Below are positions 1-8,541 of a stretch of 64,000 nt of DNA, in pieces; the first letter of the stretch is position 1; each line of letters begins with the position of its first letter. The notes under the pieces are model-generated. The model did no database searches, was not told where the DNA came from, and worked only from the letters and a program-made list of their open reading frames with translations. Source of the DNA: Paenibacillus sp. PCH8 (GTDB taxonomy: Bacteria; Bacillota; Bacilli; Paenibacillales; Paenibacillaceae); NCBI RefSeq assembly GCF_002968835.1, contig NZ_PKQK01000001.1:2046001-2110000 (forward strand), in the 5' to 3' direction. The position numbers and the translations under genes are program-made.

Positions 1-992
1 ATTTCCCGGATGATATGTTGATTGTGGTCGATGAGTCTCATGTGACCTTGCCACAGATCCGTGCGATGTACAACGGTGACCAGGCGCGGAAGACCGTATT
101 GGTCGAACATGGTTTCCGACTGCCGTCTGCGCTGGATAACCGCCCACTCCGATTCGAAGAATTCGAAGGCAAAATGGATCAGATTATCTATGTATCGGCA
201 ACGCCAGGTCCTTATGAGATTGAACACACCGATACAATGGTACAACAGATTATCCGCCCAACGGGTCTGCTTGATCCTATCATTGAACTGCGTCCAACGA
301 AGGGACAGATCGATGACATGATTGGTGAGATTAATGACCGGGTAGCCAAAGACGAGCGTGTATTGATCACAACGTTAACGAAGAAGATGTCCGAGGATCT
401 GACGGATTACCTGAAGGAAGTCGGAATCAAGGTAAGGTACCTGCATTCCGAGATCAAGACCTTGGAACGTATGGCGATATTACGTGATTTAAGGCTGGGC
501 GTTTTCCATGTCCTTATCGGAATCAACTTACTCCGGGAAGGTCTGGATCTACCCGAAGTATCTCTGGTAGCTATTTTGGATGCCGATAAGGAAGGATTCC
601 TTCGTTCCGAACGCTCACTGATCCAAACGATTGGCCGGGCGGCACGGAACAGTGAGGGTCGCGTTATTCTATACGGTGACAAAGTGACTGATTCCATGGA
701 TAAGGCGATAAAGGAAACAGATCGCCGTCGTGCAATTCAGATCGCATACAACGAGAAACATGGAATTACACCACAGACGATTCGCAAAAAAGTGCGTGAT
801 GTGATTGAGGCAACCAAAGTTGCCGAATCCAAAAAAGACTATCTCACAGGCGCTGCCGAGAAGATGTCGAAGAAGGATCGCCAGGCGCTTATCCAGCGTC
901 TGGAGGTAGAGATGAAAGATGCAGCCAAAAACTTGCAGTTTGAGCGTGCAGCCGAGCTTCGCGATGCGTTGTTGGAACTTCGCGCTGAATAA
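1..992 (+). CDS. uvrB: UvrABC system protein B, C-terminal part (5' end outside window)
   Basis: UvrB is the damage-verifying helicase-like subunit of nucleotide excision repair; it is loaded by UvrA and then recruits UvrC. The reading frame is already open at the window start, so the N-terminal half is missing; about 330 residues remain of a family length near 660. Visible motifs are DESH (helicase motif II) near the start, SATPGPYE, a long helicase C-terminal block containing [12 protein letters not shown] and QTIGRAARN (motifs V and VI), and a C-terminal UVR domain ([11 protein letters not shown]) that contacts UvrC. It is followed by a hairpin and then uvrA, the usual partner gene. Confidence 0.97.
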   Translation, partial: FPDDMLIVVDESHVTLPQIRAMYNGDQARKTVLVEHGFRLPSALDNRPLRFEEFEGKMDQIIYVSATPGPYEIEHTDTMVQQIIRPTGLLDPIIELRPTKGQIDDMIGEINDRVAKDERVLITTLTKKMSEDLTDYLKEVGIKVRYLHSEIKTLERMAILRDLRLGVFHVLIGINLLREGLDLPEVSLVAILDADKEGFLRSERSLIQTIGRAARNSEGRVILYGDKVTDSMDKAIKETDRRRAIQIAYNEKHGITPQTIRKKVRDVIEATKVAESKKDYLTGAAEKMSKKDRQALIQRLEVEMKDAAKNLQFERAAELRDALLELRAE

Positions 993-1040
993 GACACAGC
1001 TAATGAATATATTTTGATCAAAGATACAAGAGATCTGTAA

Positions 1041-1075
1041 CAAGAGAACGGCCGATGGGCCGTTCTCTTGTTGAG
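1041..1075 (+). terminator. Hairpin after uvrB, probable terminator
   Basis: A perfect 13-bp inverted repeat (CAAGAGAACGGCC / GGCCGTTCTCTTG, loop GATG) lies 49 bases after the uvrB stop. The downstream tract is TTGAG rather than a clean run of T, so termination efficiency is uncertain. Confidence 0.6.
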
Positions 1076-1188
1076 TAAGGAAATCAGCCATATCTACCGA
1101 TAATAAGAGATGTTGAAAACCTGAATTCAGGTCTATACTGGTAGAAAAGTTGAAATTGGTTAAAAGATTTATAGAAAAGCATTTGGGA

Positions 1189-1332
1189 GTCGTGTCCCCT
1201 GGGAGCCGAGCCGAAGGCAATGGCGACCTTGTCGCGAACAAGGCGAAGCCGCGAGCGCCACCTCGCAGTAGAGCGGTCCCATAAGGTTCTGGCAATAGGC
1301 CGGAACCTTATGGGAAACCGCGGGCACACGAC
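1189..1332. repeat. Multi-branched inverted-repeat element upstream of uvrA
   Basis: No gene is seen in the gap before uvrA; instead it folds extensively. An outer helix pairs GTCGTGT (1189-1195) with ACACGAC (1326-1332), extended by CCC/GGG. Inside are CCTTGT/ACAAGG (1227-1243, loop CGCGA) closed by TGGCG/CGCCA (1221-1225/1256-1260), an alternative pairing GCGAG/CTCGC (1251-1266), and a 12-bp hairpin CCCATAAGGTTC/GAACCTTATGGG (1278-1314) extended by GCGGT/ACCGC. The segment is richer in GC than its flanks. It could be a structured RNA, a palindromic repeat, or part of the uvrA leader; no known family is recognised. Confidence 0.55.
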
Positions 1333-1392
1333 AACCCTTCACATAGCAAGACCCGACCCTTCACCACTGCACCGCTTGTTTCGGGTGTCCAG

Positions 1393-1431
1393 AGGGCTGC
1401 GCCCTATGGGGCCCTCCCTTGGAAGGGAGGG
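1393..1431. repeat. Two adjacent hairpins in the uvrA leader
   Basis: AGGGC-TGC-GCCCT (1393-1405) is followed by a perfect 9-bp palindrome CCCTCCCTT-GG-AAGGGAGGG (1412-1431), which ends about 60 bases before the uvrA start. There is no T-run, so it does not look like a standard terminator. It may belong to the same element as the multi-branched structure just upstream. Confidence 0.5.
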
Positions 1432-1494
1432 TTTGGGAGGGATCGAAAGGCCTTTCCAAAAGGTTGGATTAAAACATTGAGAGGATGAATCCCA

Positions 1495-4353
1495 TTGGCG
1501 AGCGACAACATTGTCATCAAAGGCGCACGAGCGCATAACCTGAAAAATATTGATATTACCATCCCGCGTGACCGCTTTGTCGTATTGACCGGTCTGAGTG
1601 GCTCAGGTAAGTCCTCGCTGGCTTTTGACACCATCTATGCCGAAGGACAGCGACGTTATGTAGAATCATTGTCAGCCTATGCACGGCAGTTTCTGGGACA
1701 GATGGAGAAACCGGATGTTGATTCCATCGAAGGATTGTCCCCTGCCATTTCAATAGATCAGAAAACAACAAGCCGTAACCCACGTTCCACAGTCGGAACC
1801 GTAACCGAAATCTATGATTACTTGCGTCTATTATTTGCACGTGTGGGTCATCCGCATTGTCCAGACCATGGCGTAGAGATCAGTTCCCAGACCGTTGAAC
1901 AGATGGTTGACCGGATTATGCAATACCCGGAGCGTACCCGACTCCAGATTTTGGCGCCCATTATCTCGGGCCGAAAGGGCGAGCATAAGAGTGTATTTGC
2001 CGATGTGTCCAAGCAAGGGTTTGTCCGCGTACGCGTGAACGGAGAATTACGTGACCTGTCCGAAGATATCCAATTGGAGAAAAACAAGAAACATACGATC
2101 GAAGTCGTGGTTGACCGGATCGTTGTGAAGGATGACGTTCAGGCTCGCCTGGCCGACTCCATTGAGACTGCACTTAATCTGTCCGGAGGACAACTGCTAG
2201 TGGATATTATGGGTGAAGAAGAGCTGCGCTTCAGTTCCAATTTTGCCTGCCCGGTCTGCGGATTCAGTATTGAAGAGCTTGCGCCGCGGATGTTCTCCTT
2301 CAACAGTCCTTTCGGAGCTTGCCCGGATTGTGACGGTTTGGGTGTCAAAATGATCGTTGACCCTGAACTGCTCGTACCGGATCGCAGCAAGACGATTGAA
2401 GACGGTGCTTTTGATGCTTGGACAGGTGGAACATCTACCTATTATCCGCAATTCCTGAAATCAGTATGTGAACACTTCAACATTCCGCAGAATATGCCTG
2501 TCGAAGACCTGCCAGCTGAACAGATGAACAAGTTGTTACAGGGTACAGGTACGGAGAAAATCCGTTTCCGGTATGAGAACGATTTTGGACAACGCAAGGA
2601 AGCACTGGTTACCTTTGAAGGTATCGTGAATAATCTGGAGCGTCGTTATCGGGATACCGCTTCTGAAGGTATTCGTGAATTCATTGAAGGTTACATGAGT
2701 GCGAAGCCTTGTGGCACATGCAAAGGTCAGCGTCTGAAACGCGAGAGTCTCGCGGTTACGATCAATGATCACAACATGGCTTACGTGACTAGTTTGTCTA
2801 TTGGCGAAGCGGGCCGATTCTTCGACTCGTTGGAATTGTCGGAGAAAGAGCAGACGATTGCCAAACTGATTTTGAAAGAAATCAACAGCCGTCTCGGCTT
2901 CCTGGTGAATGTAGGTCTGGATTACCTTACGTTGAGCCGTGCCGCTGGAACATTGTCTGGTGGGGAGGCCCAACGGATCAGGCTGGCAACACAGATTGGT
3001 TCCAGCCTGATGGGCGTACTGTATATTCTGGATGAGCCAAGTATCGGTCTGCATCAACGGGATAATGACCGTCTCATCTCCACCCTTGCGCATATGCGGG
3101 ATATTGGTAACACCTTGATCGTGGTTGAACATGATGAGGATACGATGATGGCTGCCGATTATATTATTGATATTGGTCCGGGTGCAGGTATCCACGGAGG
3201 TACCATCATGTCACAGGGTACACCGGAAGAGATCATGAACGATGAGAACTCCTTAACTGGTCAGTATCTGAGTGGGCGCAAGTTCATTCCGATCCGCTCA
3301 GAGCGCCGCAGTGTAGGAGATCGCTGGTTGGAAGTACGTGGAGCCAAAGAAAATAACCTGAAGAATCTGAATGTGAAGATTCCGGTGGGTGTATTTACCG
3401 CAGTCACGGGTGTGTCCGGTTCAGGTAAATCAACGTTGATCAATGAGATATTGTACAAAACACTGGCACGTGATCTGAACCGTGCCCGTGTACGTCCTGG
3501 CCAGCATAAGGAGATTCGGGGTCTGGAACATATTGATAAAGTTATCGATATCGACCAATCGCCAATCGGACGCACACCACGTTCCAACCCGGCTACGTAC
3601 ACCGGTGTCTTTGATGACATCCGGGATCTGTTTGCCCAGACGAACGAAGCTAAAGTGCGTGGATACAAAAAAGGCCGTTTCAGCTTCAATATCAAAGGCG
3701 GACGTTGTGAAGCCTGCCGTGGAGATGGCATTATCAAGATTGAGATGCACTTCTTACCGGATGTCTATGTGCCTTGTGAAGTCTGCAAAGGCAAACGTTA
3801 CAACCGGGAAACGCTTGAAGTGAAATATAAAAACAGAAACATTTCAGATGTGTTGGAAATGACGGTTGAGGATGCAACACATTTCTTCGAGAACATTCCG
3901 AAGATCCATCGCAAAATGCAGACGTTAATGGATGTGGGTCTGGGTTATATTAACCTGGGACAGCCTGCAACCACATTGTCTGGTGGTGAAGCCCAGCGTG
4001 TGAAGCTTGCTTCTGAGCTGTATCGTCGCAGTACCGGAAAAACCATCTACATTCTGGATGAACCTACAACCGGATTGCACGTGGATGACATTGACCGTTT
4101 GCTGAACGTATTACACCGTCTCGTAGATTCCGGAGAATCCGTATTGGTCATTGAACATAATCTGGATGTGATCAAAACCGCAGATTATGTTATTGATCTG
4201 GGTCCGGAAGGGGGCAATGGTGGAGGAACCATTGTTGCAATCGGAACACCCGAGGATATTATTAAAGTGGAAGCATCCTATACAGGCAAGTACTTGAAGC
4301 CGGTGTTGGAACGGGATACCGAGCGGAGCAAGGCGCTGCAATTGGTGGACTGA
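1495..4353 (+). CDS. uvrA: UvrABC system protein A (excinuclease ATPase)
   Basis: UvrA is the damage-sensing ABC-type ATPase that loads UvrB on DNA. The 952-residue length is normal for the family. It shows two ATPase modules: Walker [10 protein letters not shown] at about residues 33-41 and GVSGSGKST near 640, and ABC signatures LSGGEAQR near 487 and 828, each followed by an ILDEP Walker B. Zinc-binding CPVC...CPDC (about 252-280) and CEAC...CEVC (about 738-765) are both intact. The start is TTG, preceded by GAGAGGATGA as ribosome binding site; the protein then begins [18 protein letters not shown] as expected. uvrB lies immediately upstream but separated by a hairpin and a structured gap, so the two may be only partly co-transcribed. 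Confidence 0.98.
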   Translation: MASDNIVIKGARAHNLKNIDITIPRDRFVVLTGLSGSGKSSLAFDTIYAEGQRRYVESLSAYARQFLGQMEKPDVDSIEGLSPAISIDQKTTSRNPRSTVGTVTEIYDYLRLLFARVGHPHCPDHGVEISSQTVEQMVDRIMQYPERTRLQILAPIISGRKGEHKSVFADVSKQGFVRVRVNGELRDLSEDIQLEKNKKHTIEVVVDRIVVKDDVQARLADSIETALNLSGGQLLVDIMGEEELRFSSNFACPVCGFSIEELAPRMFSFNSPFGACPDCDGLGVKMIVDPELLVPDRSKTIEDGAFDAWTGGTSTYYPQFLKSVCEHFNIPQNMPVEDLPAEQMNKLLQGTGTEKIRFRYENDFGQRKEALVTFEGIVNNLERRYRDTASEGIREFIEGYMSAKPCGTCKGQRLKRESLAVTINDHNMAYVTSLSIGEAGRFFDSLELSEKEQTIAKLILKEINSRLGFLVNVGLDYLTLSRAAGTLSGGEAQRIRLATQIGSSLMGVLYILDEPSIGLHQRDNDRLISTLAHMRDIGNTLIVVEHDEDTMMAADYIIDIGPGAGIHGGTIMSQGTPEEIMNDENSLTGQYLSGRKFIPIRSERRSVGDRWLEVRGAKENNLKNLNVKIPVGVFTAVTGVSGSGKSTLINEILYKTLARDLNRARVRPGQHKEIRGLEHIDKVIDIDQSPIGRTPRSNPATYTGVFDDIRDLFAQTNEAKVRGYKKGRFSFNIKGGRCEACRGDGIIKIEMHFLPDVYVPCEVCKGKRYNRETLEVKYKNRNISDVLEMTVEDATHFFENIPKIHRKMQTLMDVGLGYINLGQPATTLSGGEAQRVKLASELYRRSTGKTIYILDEPTTGLHVDDIDRLLNVLHRLVDSGESVLVIEHNLDVIKTADYVIDLGPEGGNGGGTIVAIGTPEDIIKVEASYTGKYLKPVLERDTERSKALQLVD

Positions 4354-4694
4354 GGTTCTCCAGGCAAGAGTTACAGAATAAGAAACGATAGTACTAGCCC
4401 TTCTTTTCGAGAAGTATGAGATATTGGATTTCGGTCTGATGTTTGTTCTCTGCTTCCGAGAAGAAGGGTATTATTTGTGGGGTTAGACACAATAAATCCT
4501 TGTGGTTAAGGGGATATCTTGAAAGTGTTTACATATGCATCCGTGCAAGCGTTGCAGGAATATTCATCCAAACTGGATTTTTTTCATTTTTCTGGATGAT
4601 AGGGCTTGCATTACAAGCAGGGTACAGATAACATAGAGGAAGATATTAGGGTATGCGTTAGCTGTTCAACTATGGTAAGGAGGTCTGTCTATCC
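4354..4694. other. Gene-free gap after uvrA with a dispersed inverted repeat
   Basis: I see no convincing gene in this 341-base gap; a 62-codon reading frame from 4443 starts with TTG, lacks a good ribosome binding site and resembles nothing known. An inverted repeat of about 13 bases with two mismatches joins 4398-4410 (CCCTTCTT core) and 4456-4468 (AAGAAGGG core). A short hairpin TCCA-AAC-TGGA at about 4567-4577 followed by seven T may end transcription. Confidence 0.4.
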
Positions 4695-4907
4695 ATGCTG
4701 TTTGCAGAAGCTGCCACGGCGAGTACATCGAATTTTAATGCATTTGATATTTTTGTCATTTTATTTACAATCCTGATCTTCATCGGAGTCGTTCGCCTGC
4801 TTAGGGCACCGAAGAAGAATCTGTTTGCAATCGGATTTGCAGTCGTCAGCCTACTTGTATTTCTGATGACAGACTATGCGATGGTAACCGGTTGGTTTGG
4901 TCAGTAG
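4695..4907 (+). CDS. Small two-helix membrane protein, function unknown
   Basis: A 70-residue protein with a clean AAGGAGG ribosome binding site 13 bases before ATG. Two hydrophobic segments (about residues 18-36, FDIFVILFTILIFIGVVRL, and 45-62) flank a short basic loop RAPKKN, which predicts an inner-membrane hairpin. It resembles the short DUF2759-like membrane proteins of Bacillales, but this is a size-and-topology impression only. It is monocistronic: a hairpin terminator follows, and htrA begins 270 bases later. Confidence 0.7.
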   Translation: MLFAEAATASTSNFNAFDIFVILFTILIFIGVVRLLRAPKKNLFAIGFAVVSLLVFLMTDYAMVTGWFGQ

Positions 4908-4950
4908 GAATGCTACTGAGATGAATGGTACATGTATATGAGGCACAGAC

Positions 4951-4988
4951 AAACACTTTCCAGAGAAGTTATGGAGAGTGTTTTTTTT
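4951..4988 (+). terminator. Rho-independent terminator after the small membrane protein
   Basis: AAACACTTTCC (4951-4961) pairs with GGAGAGTGTTT (4973-4983) with one G-U pair, followed by a run of T. Confidence 0.8.
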
Positions 4989-5178
4989 ATCCGTATTGAA
5001 GGATGCAACAGAATACTAGCTTTTCTATGAAAATATGAATTGAAAACAATTGTATAGCCAGAATTTGTATGTTACATTGAGGGATACTGGTATTGCAGAT
5101 GAGAGAGAGAATAGATTCAGCAATGAATTCGATGTCTAGTCGTGCAAGAAGGATATATAGAGAGGGTCAGGTGAAAGT

Positions 5179-6348
5179 ATGAGAGTGTTGGGTAAAAAGG
5201 GAATAGCCATGCTAATGGCTGCTGTACTCTCGATCAGTGTTGCGTCAACGGTAGGAGCGGCGGAGTCCAAGGCAGGAATGCAGGCCAAAGTCATAGACGG
5301 ACAAGTCTATGTGAACACAAAGGATCTGGTCAAGGCTATCGGTGGCAGTGGGCAATATGATGCCAAATCTGGAACGTACACATACAAAGGAAGTCAAGCC
5401 ATTCCTCAAGTGATCGAAAAGGTATCGCCTTCGGTCGTAGGCATTATTGGGAAATCTGCCGAAGTGCAGGAAGGTGAAACATCAGACGACCGCTATAATC
5501 TTGCACATGGTACAGGTGTTATTATTCGGTCCAATGGCTGGATCGTGACGAATGCTCATGTGATCGACGGATTAATGAATCCGGTGGTCGTAACGACGGA
5601 TGGCAATACATATAACATTACGAAAACCTACAGTGATCCACTAAGTGATCTGGCGCTGATCAAAATCAATGCCAAGTCGCTCAAACCGGTGAATTTCGCC
5701 AAAACGGTGCAGCCTTCTGTAGGAGAGACCGTTATCGCCATAGGGACACCGATTTCCTTTTCCTTGCGCAACTCGGCAACGGTTGGGGTGATCAGCGGCT
5801 TGAATCGTGGGGTTGAGGCGACCTATCGCCTGATTCAGACCGACACGGCCATTAATCCAGGCAATAGCGGAGGACCACTGGTTAACCTGAAAGGTGAAGT
5901 GGTCGGTATTAACTCCATGAAATTTTCTGCGGTAGGCGTAGAAAGTTTGGGATTTTCGATTCCGGTGGATACCGTACAATATATCATCAATCAGTTTTTT
6001 AAATATGGCAAAATAAAGCGTGCAAGTCTGGGGTTACAGCTGGAAGAAAGCTGGTCCGCGATTGTGGGTCTGCCCACAGATGATCCATTAACGATCACGG
6101 GGGTACTATCTCCTGAAGCGAAGAAAGCCAAAATCAAAGAGGGCGATGCCATCTACAGTGTGGCGGGCACGCGGGTTTCTTCTGTCGTGGATATCAATGA
6201 GTTGCTCAAAACATATCTGCCAGGACAAAAGGTGAAATTGTTGATGCAGACGGAGGGTGATATCGTCACCCGTACATTGGTGCTTGCTGATCGCGCAGAC
6301 ATCCAGGACGAGGAAGATGAATCATTCTTTGCAGATGAAGAACAATAA
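5179..6348 (+). CDS. HtrA/DegP-like serine protease with N-terminal stalk-like segment
   Basis: An exported S1C-family serine protease for quality control of secreted or envelope proteins. A signal peptide (MRVLGKKGIAMLMAAVLSIS...AA) is followed by a short segment, VIDGQVYVNTKDLVKAIGG, resembling half a copper-amine-oxidase-N (stalk) domain. The trypsin-like domain has the catalytic triad H127 (TNAHV), D157 (SDLALIKI) and S230 (GNSGGPL). One PDZ domain (about 275-370) ends in a very acidic tail (DEEDESFFADEEQ). Unlike typical Bacillus HtrA proteins, it has a cleavable-looking signal rather than a membrane anchor. A second stalk-domain gene begins 44 bases downstream, probably in the same operon. 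Confidence 0.9.
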   Translation: MRVLGKKGIAMLMAAVLSISVASTVGAAESKAGMQAKVIDGQVYVNTKDLVKAIGGSGQYDAKSGTYTYKGSQAIPQVIEKVSPSVVGIIGKSAEVQEGETSDDRYNLAHGTGVIIRSNGWIVTNAHVIDGLMNPVVVTTDGNTYNITKTYSDPLSDLALIKINAKSLKPVNFAKTVQPSVGETVIAIGTPISFSLRNSATVGVISGLNRGVEATYRLIQTDTAINPGNSGGPLVNLKGEVVGINSMKFSAVGVESLGFSIPVDTVQYIINQFFKYGKIKRASLGLQLEESWSAIVGLPTDDPLTITGVLSPEAKKAKIKEGDAIYSVAGTRVSSVVDINELLKTYLPGQKVKLLMQTEGDIVTRTLVLADRADIQDEEDESFFADEEQ

Positions 6349-6391
6349 AGCCCGGCGATCAACCCGGATGGAGAGAGGACGAAAGAACGGA

Positions 6392-8287
6392 ATGAAAAAA
6401 TCATTTATACGTGTGCTGAGCACAGGTGTATTAACCGGGATGTTGGCCATTGGTGCGGCATTGCCTGTATGGGCCTCTGATCTGACGACGAGTGAACTGC
6501 GGATCAAATCGGGTAGCACGAATGCCTACATCAACGGTAATAAGCAGGCCATAGCCAAACCGTACAAGGTCAAGGGTGTTACGATGGTGCCTGTCGGTGT
6601 ATTCAAGAAAGCATTTGGCAGTGAGATCCGACTGGAGAAAAATGATGTCGTCAAAATCAAGGAAGGTCCACATACCGTGACACTGAAGATTGGCAGTTCC
6701 ATTGCCTGGGTAGATGGTGTGAAGCATGAGATGGGTGCCGCTCCCAAGATGGTGAATGGAGTACTCATGGTTCCGCTTCGTCCGGTGGCTGCGGGGATTG
6801 GGGCAAGTCTTGCTCCAAGTAGTTCTGGAGAAATGGTGATTCGTCTATTGCAATCCGATGATTCGGCATACAGTGAGGATGGCGTTCATCTGGACGAAGG
6901 AAAAACAAGAATAGGCAACAGCTTTTACGGCTGGTCCATTAACTATCCGGCAGATCTCATGGTTTTCCAGACAGGTGAGCAGGAGCGCATGATGACTTTC
7001 GGCGCTGCGGACAACAGTTATTATCTTGAAGTGTACGTCAGCGACCAGGATGTGGCTCTGGATGCAGATGATCTACTCCAACAGCTTGTGCAGGAAGCCA
7101 AACAATCGGGAGATACCGTACTGGATCGTGAAGCGGTGTCGAAAGGCAAAACGCCTTATGCGCGTATTGTCGTGAAAGATGCGGACGGCATGTTATGGGA
7201 GATGCGCCAATATCTCAATGAAGGTCGTCAATATGATGTATACCTCGCTGATTACCAAGCAGTGAATTATAAGGATCTGGGCAAACGCGCGTCGCTGCTC
7301 AACTCCTTCCAGCCTACCTATGCGGAGTCGGATCGAACGATCAAGGATCTTTCTACTGTAGATCAAGGCATGCGCTCCGCGTGGAACGAAGACTATGGCA
7401 TTGAATTGAAGATTCCTGCTGGCTGGTCGATGGATAACAATCAGATGATCTATGAAGCCAAGGATGGTGCTTATCTACAATTGCGTGTCACTTCGGCCAA
7501 GGCGGGTGCAACGGTAAAAGAGTGGAGCGGCCAACTGGATAAATGGATGCGCGAGACATTTACGCCGGAGAGTTACAAGCCGATAGGCTCCTATACGATG
7601 GAGATTTCGGGGGAGACTGCCGAGGTGAATGAGTTCCGATATAACTTTGGCGGGGGCTGGCAGACTGAATTCGATGTTCTTTTGCAGAAAAACGGTTATC
7701 GCTATTATGCAGAATACACGTTCCCTGAAGAGCAGGTTGCAGATCGGGCATGGTTTGAACGGATCATGAAGAGTGTTGAGATTGACTTCGATACGGTTGC
7801 CGAACAATTCGGTCAGCTGGATGAAGATCCGTATTTAACGGACAAAACGAAGACACTCACACGCACGTCCAAGCGGTATCATTACAGTGTAGATATTCCA
7901 CGGTACTGGACGCCATACAGTGATCGATTTGAGTACTCCCCTGTGGTGTATACCTTCACGGGCGGAGAGTTCTCCATTGCGGCGAGCGAGGATAAGTCGA
8001 TCGAGATGACCGTAAGTCAACTGAGAGAGGCTTATGCCGAAGCCACCAAGACCCGTAATAACTTCAAGCTGCTGCGCAGTGAGGAACTGACATTTGCCGG
8101 TGTACCTGCGTTTTCCTTCGTGTATCATGAGTTGGACAACGGTGTGCCATATGCGGGTCGTCAGATCGTGTTTGCAAAGGATGGAACGACGTATACAATC
8201 ACAAGTGGTCTGAATGATGCCAACAAGACAGAAGTTCAGGCGGCAGCTTTGGAAAAAGCAGTGAACTCATTTACATTTATCAAATAA
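6392..8287 (+). CDS. Secreted copper-amine-oxidase-N (stalk) domain protein
   Basis: A 631-residue secreted protein. The chosen ATG follows GAGAGAGGAC and starts a signal peptide (MKKSFIRVLSTGVLTGMLAIGAALPVWA); reading the frame further upstream would overlap htrA and put 45 unlikely residues before the signal. Residues about 30-150 form a Cu_amine_oxidN1-type stalk domain with paired strand motifs (VTMVPVGVFKKAFG and VLMVPLRPVAAGIG). The rest contains three repeated beta-rich blocks with similar Y-x-I-PA-W phrases (ELKIPAGWSMDN, SVDIPRYWTPYS), suggesting internal duplication of a PsbP-like fold; that is an inference. No enzymatic motif is visible. Co-transcription with the upstream protease suggests a joint envelope role. 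Confidence 0.85.
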   Translation: MKKSFIRVLSTGVLTGMLAIGAALPVWASDLTTSELRIKSGSTNAYINGNKQAIAKPYKVKGVTMVPVGVFKKAFGSEIRLEKNDVVKIKEGPHTVTLKIGSSIAWVDGVKHEMGAAPKMVNGVLMVPLRPVAAGIGASLAPSSSGEMVIRLLQSDDSAYSEDGVHLDEGKTRIGNSFYGWSINYPADLMVFQTGEQERMMTFGAADNSYYLEVYVSDQDVALDADDLLQQLVQEAKQSGDTVLDREAVSKGKTPYARIVVKDADGMLWEMRQYLNEGRQYDVYLADYQAVNYKDLGKRASLLNSFQPTYAESDRTIKDLSTVDQGMRSAWNEDYGIELKIPAGWSMDNNQMIYEAKDGAYLQLRVTSAKAGATVKEWSGQLDKWMRETFTPESYKPIGSYTMEISGETAEVNEFRYNFGGGWQTEFDVLLQKNGYRYYAEYTFPEEQVADRAWFERIMKSVEIDFDTVAEQFGQLDEDPYLTDKTKTLTRTSKRYHYSVDIPRYWTPYSDRFEYSPVVYTFTGGEFSIAASEDKSIEMTVSQLREAYAEATKTRNNFKLLRSEELTFAGVPAFSFVYHELDNGVPYAGRQIVFAKDGTTYTITSGLNDANKTEVQAAALEKAVNSFTFIK

Positions 8288-8299
8288 AAGAGTTGCATG

Positions 8300-8330
8300 C
8301 CGGAGGGTTAGTAGACCTTCCGGTTTATTT
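8300..8330 (+). terminator. Terminator after the htrA/stalk-protein pair
   Basis: CCGGAGGG (8300-8307) pairs with CCTTCCGG (8315-8322), followed by TTTATTTG. Confidence 0.75.
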
Positions 8331-8541
8331 GTCGTACTGGAAATTAAAATGGAAAACGGTTTTTTCAGGAAAGCGTAGAAGAGTCGGTGCAGAAGTGGTA
8401 CACTATACTAGTTCAGGAGTTATGACTGCTGATCTGATGAATATAGATGACTGTAGGCTTGGATATCGGGCAATACAGACATAATGTATAGATATAGCAA
8501 GGGATGAAATCCGGCGATAGCCGGTTATGGGGAGGATCTAC

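Noticed and set aside
4443..4631. 62-codon frame after uvrA
   Set aside because: TTG start without ribosome binding site, no recognisable sequence, and a hairpin with T run lies inside it.
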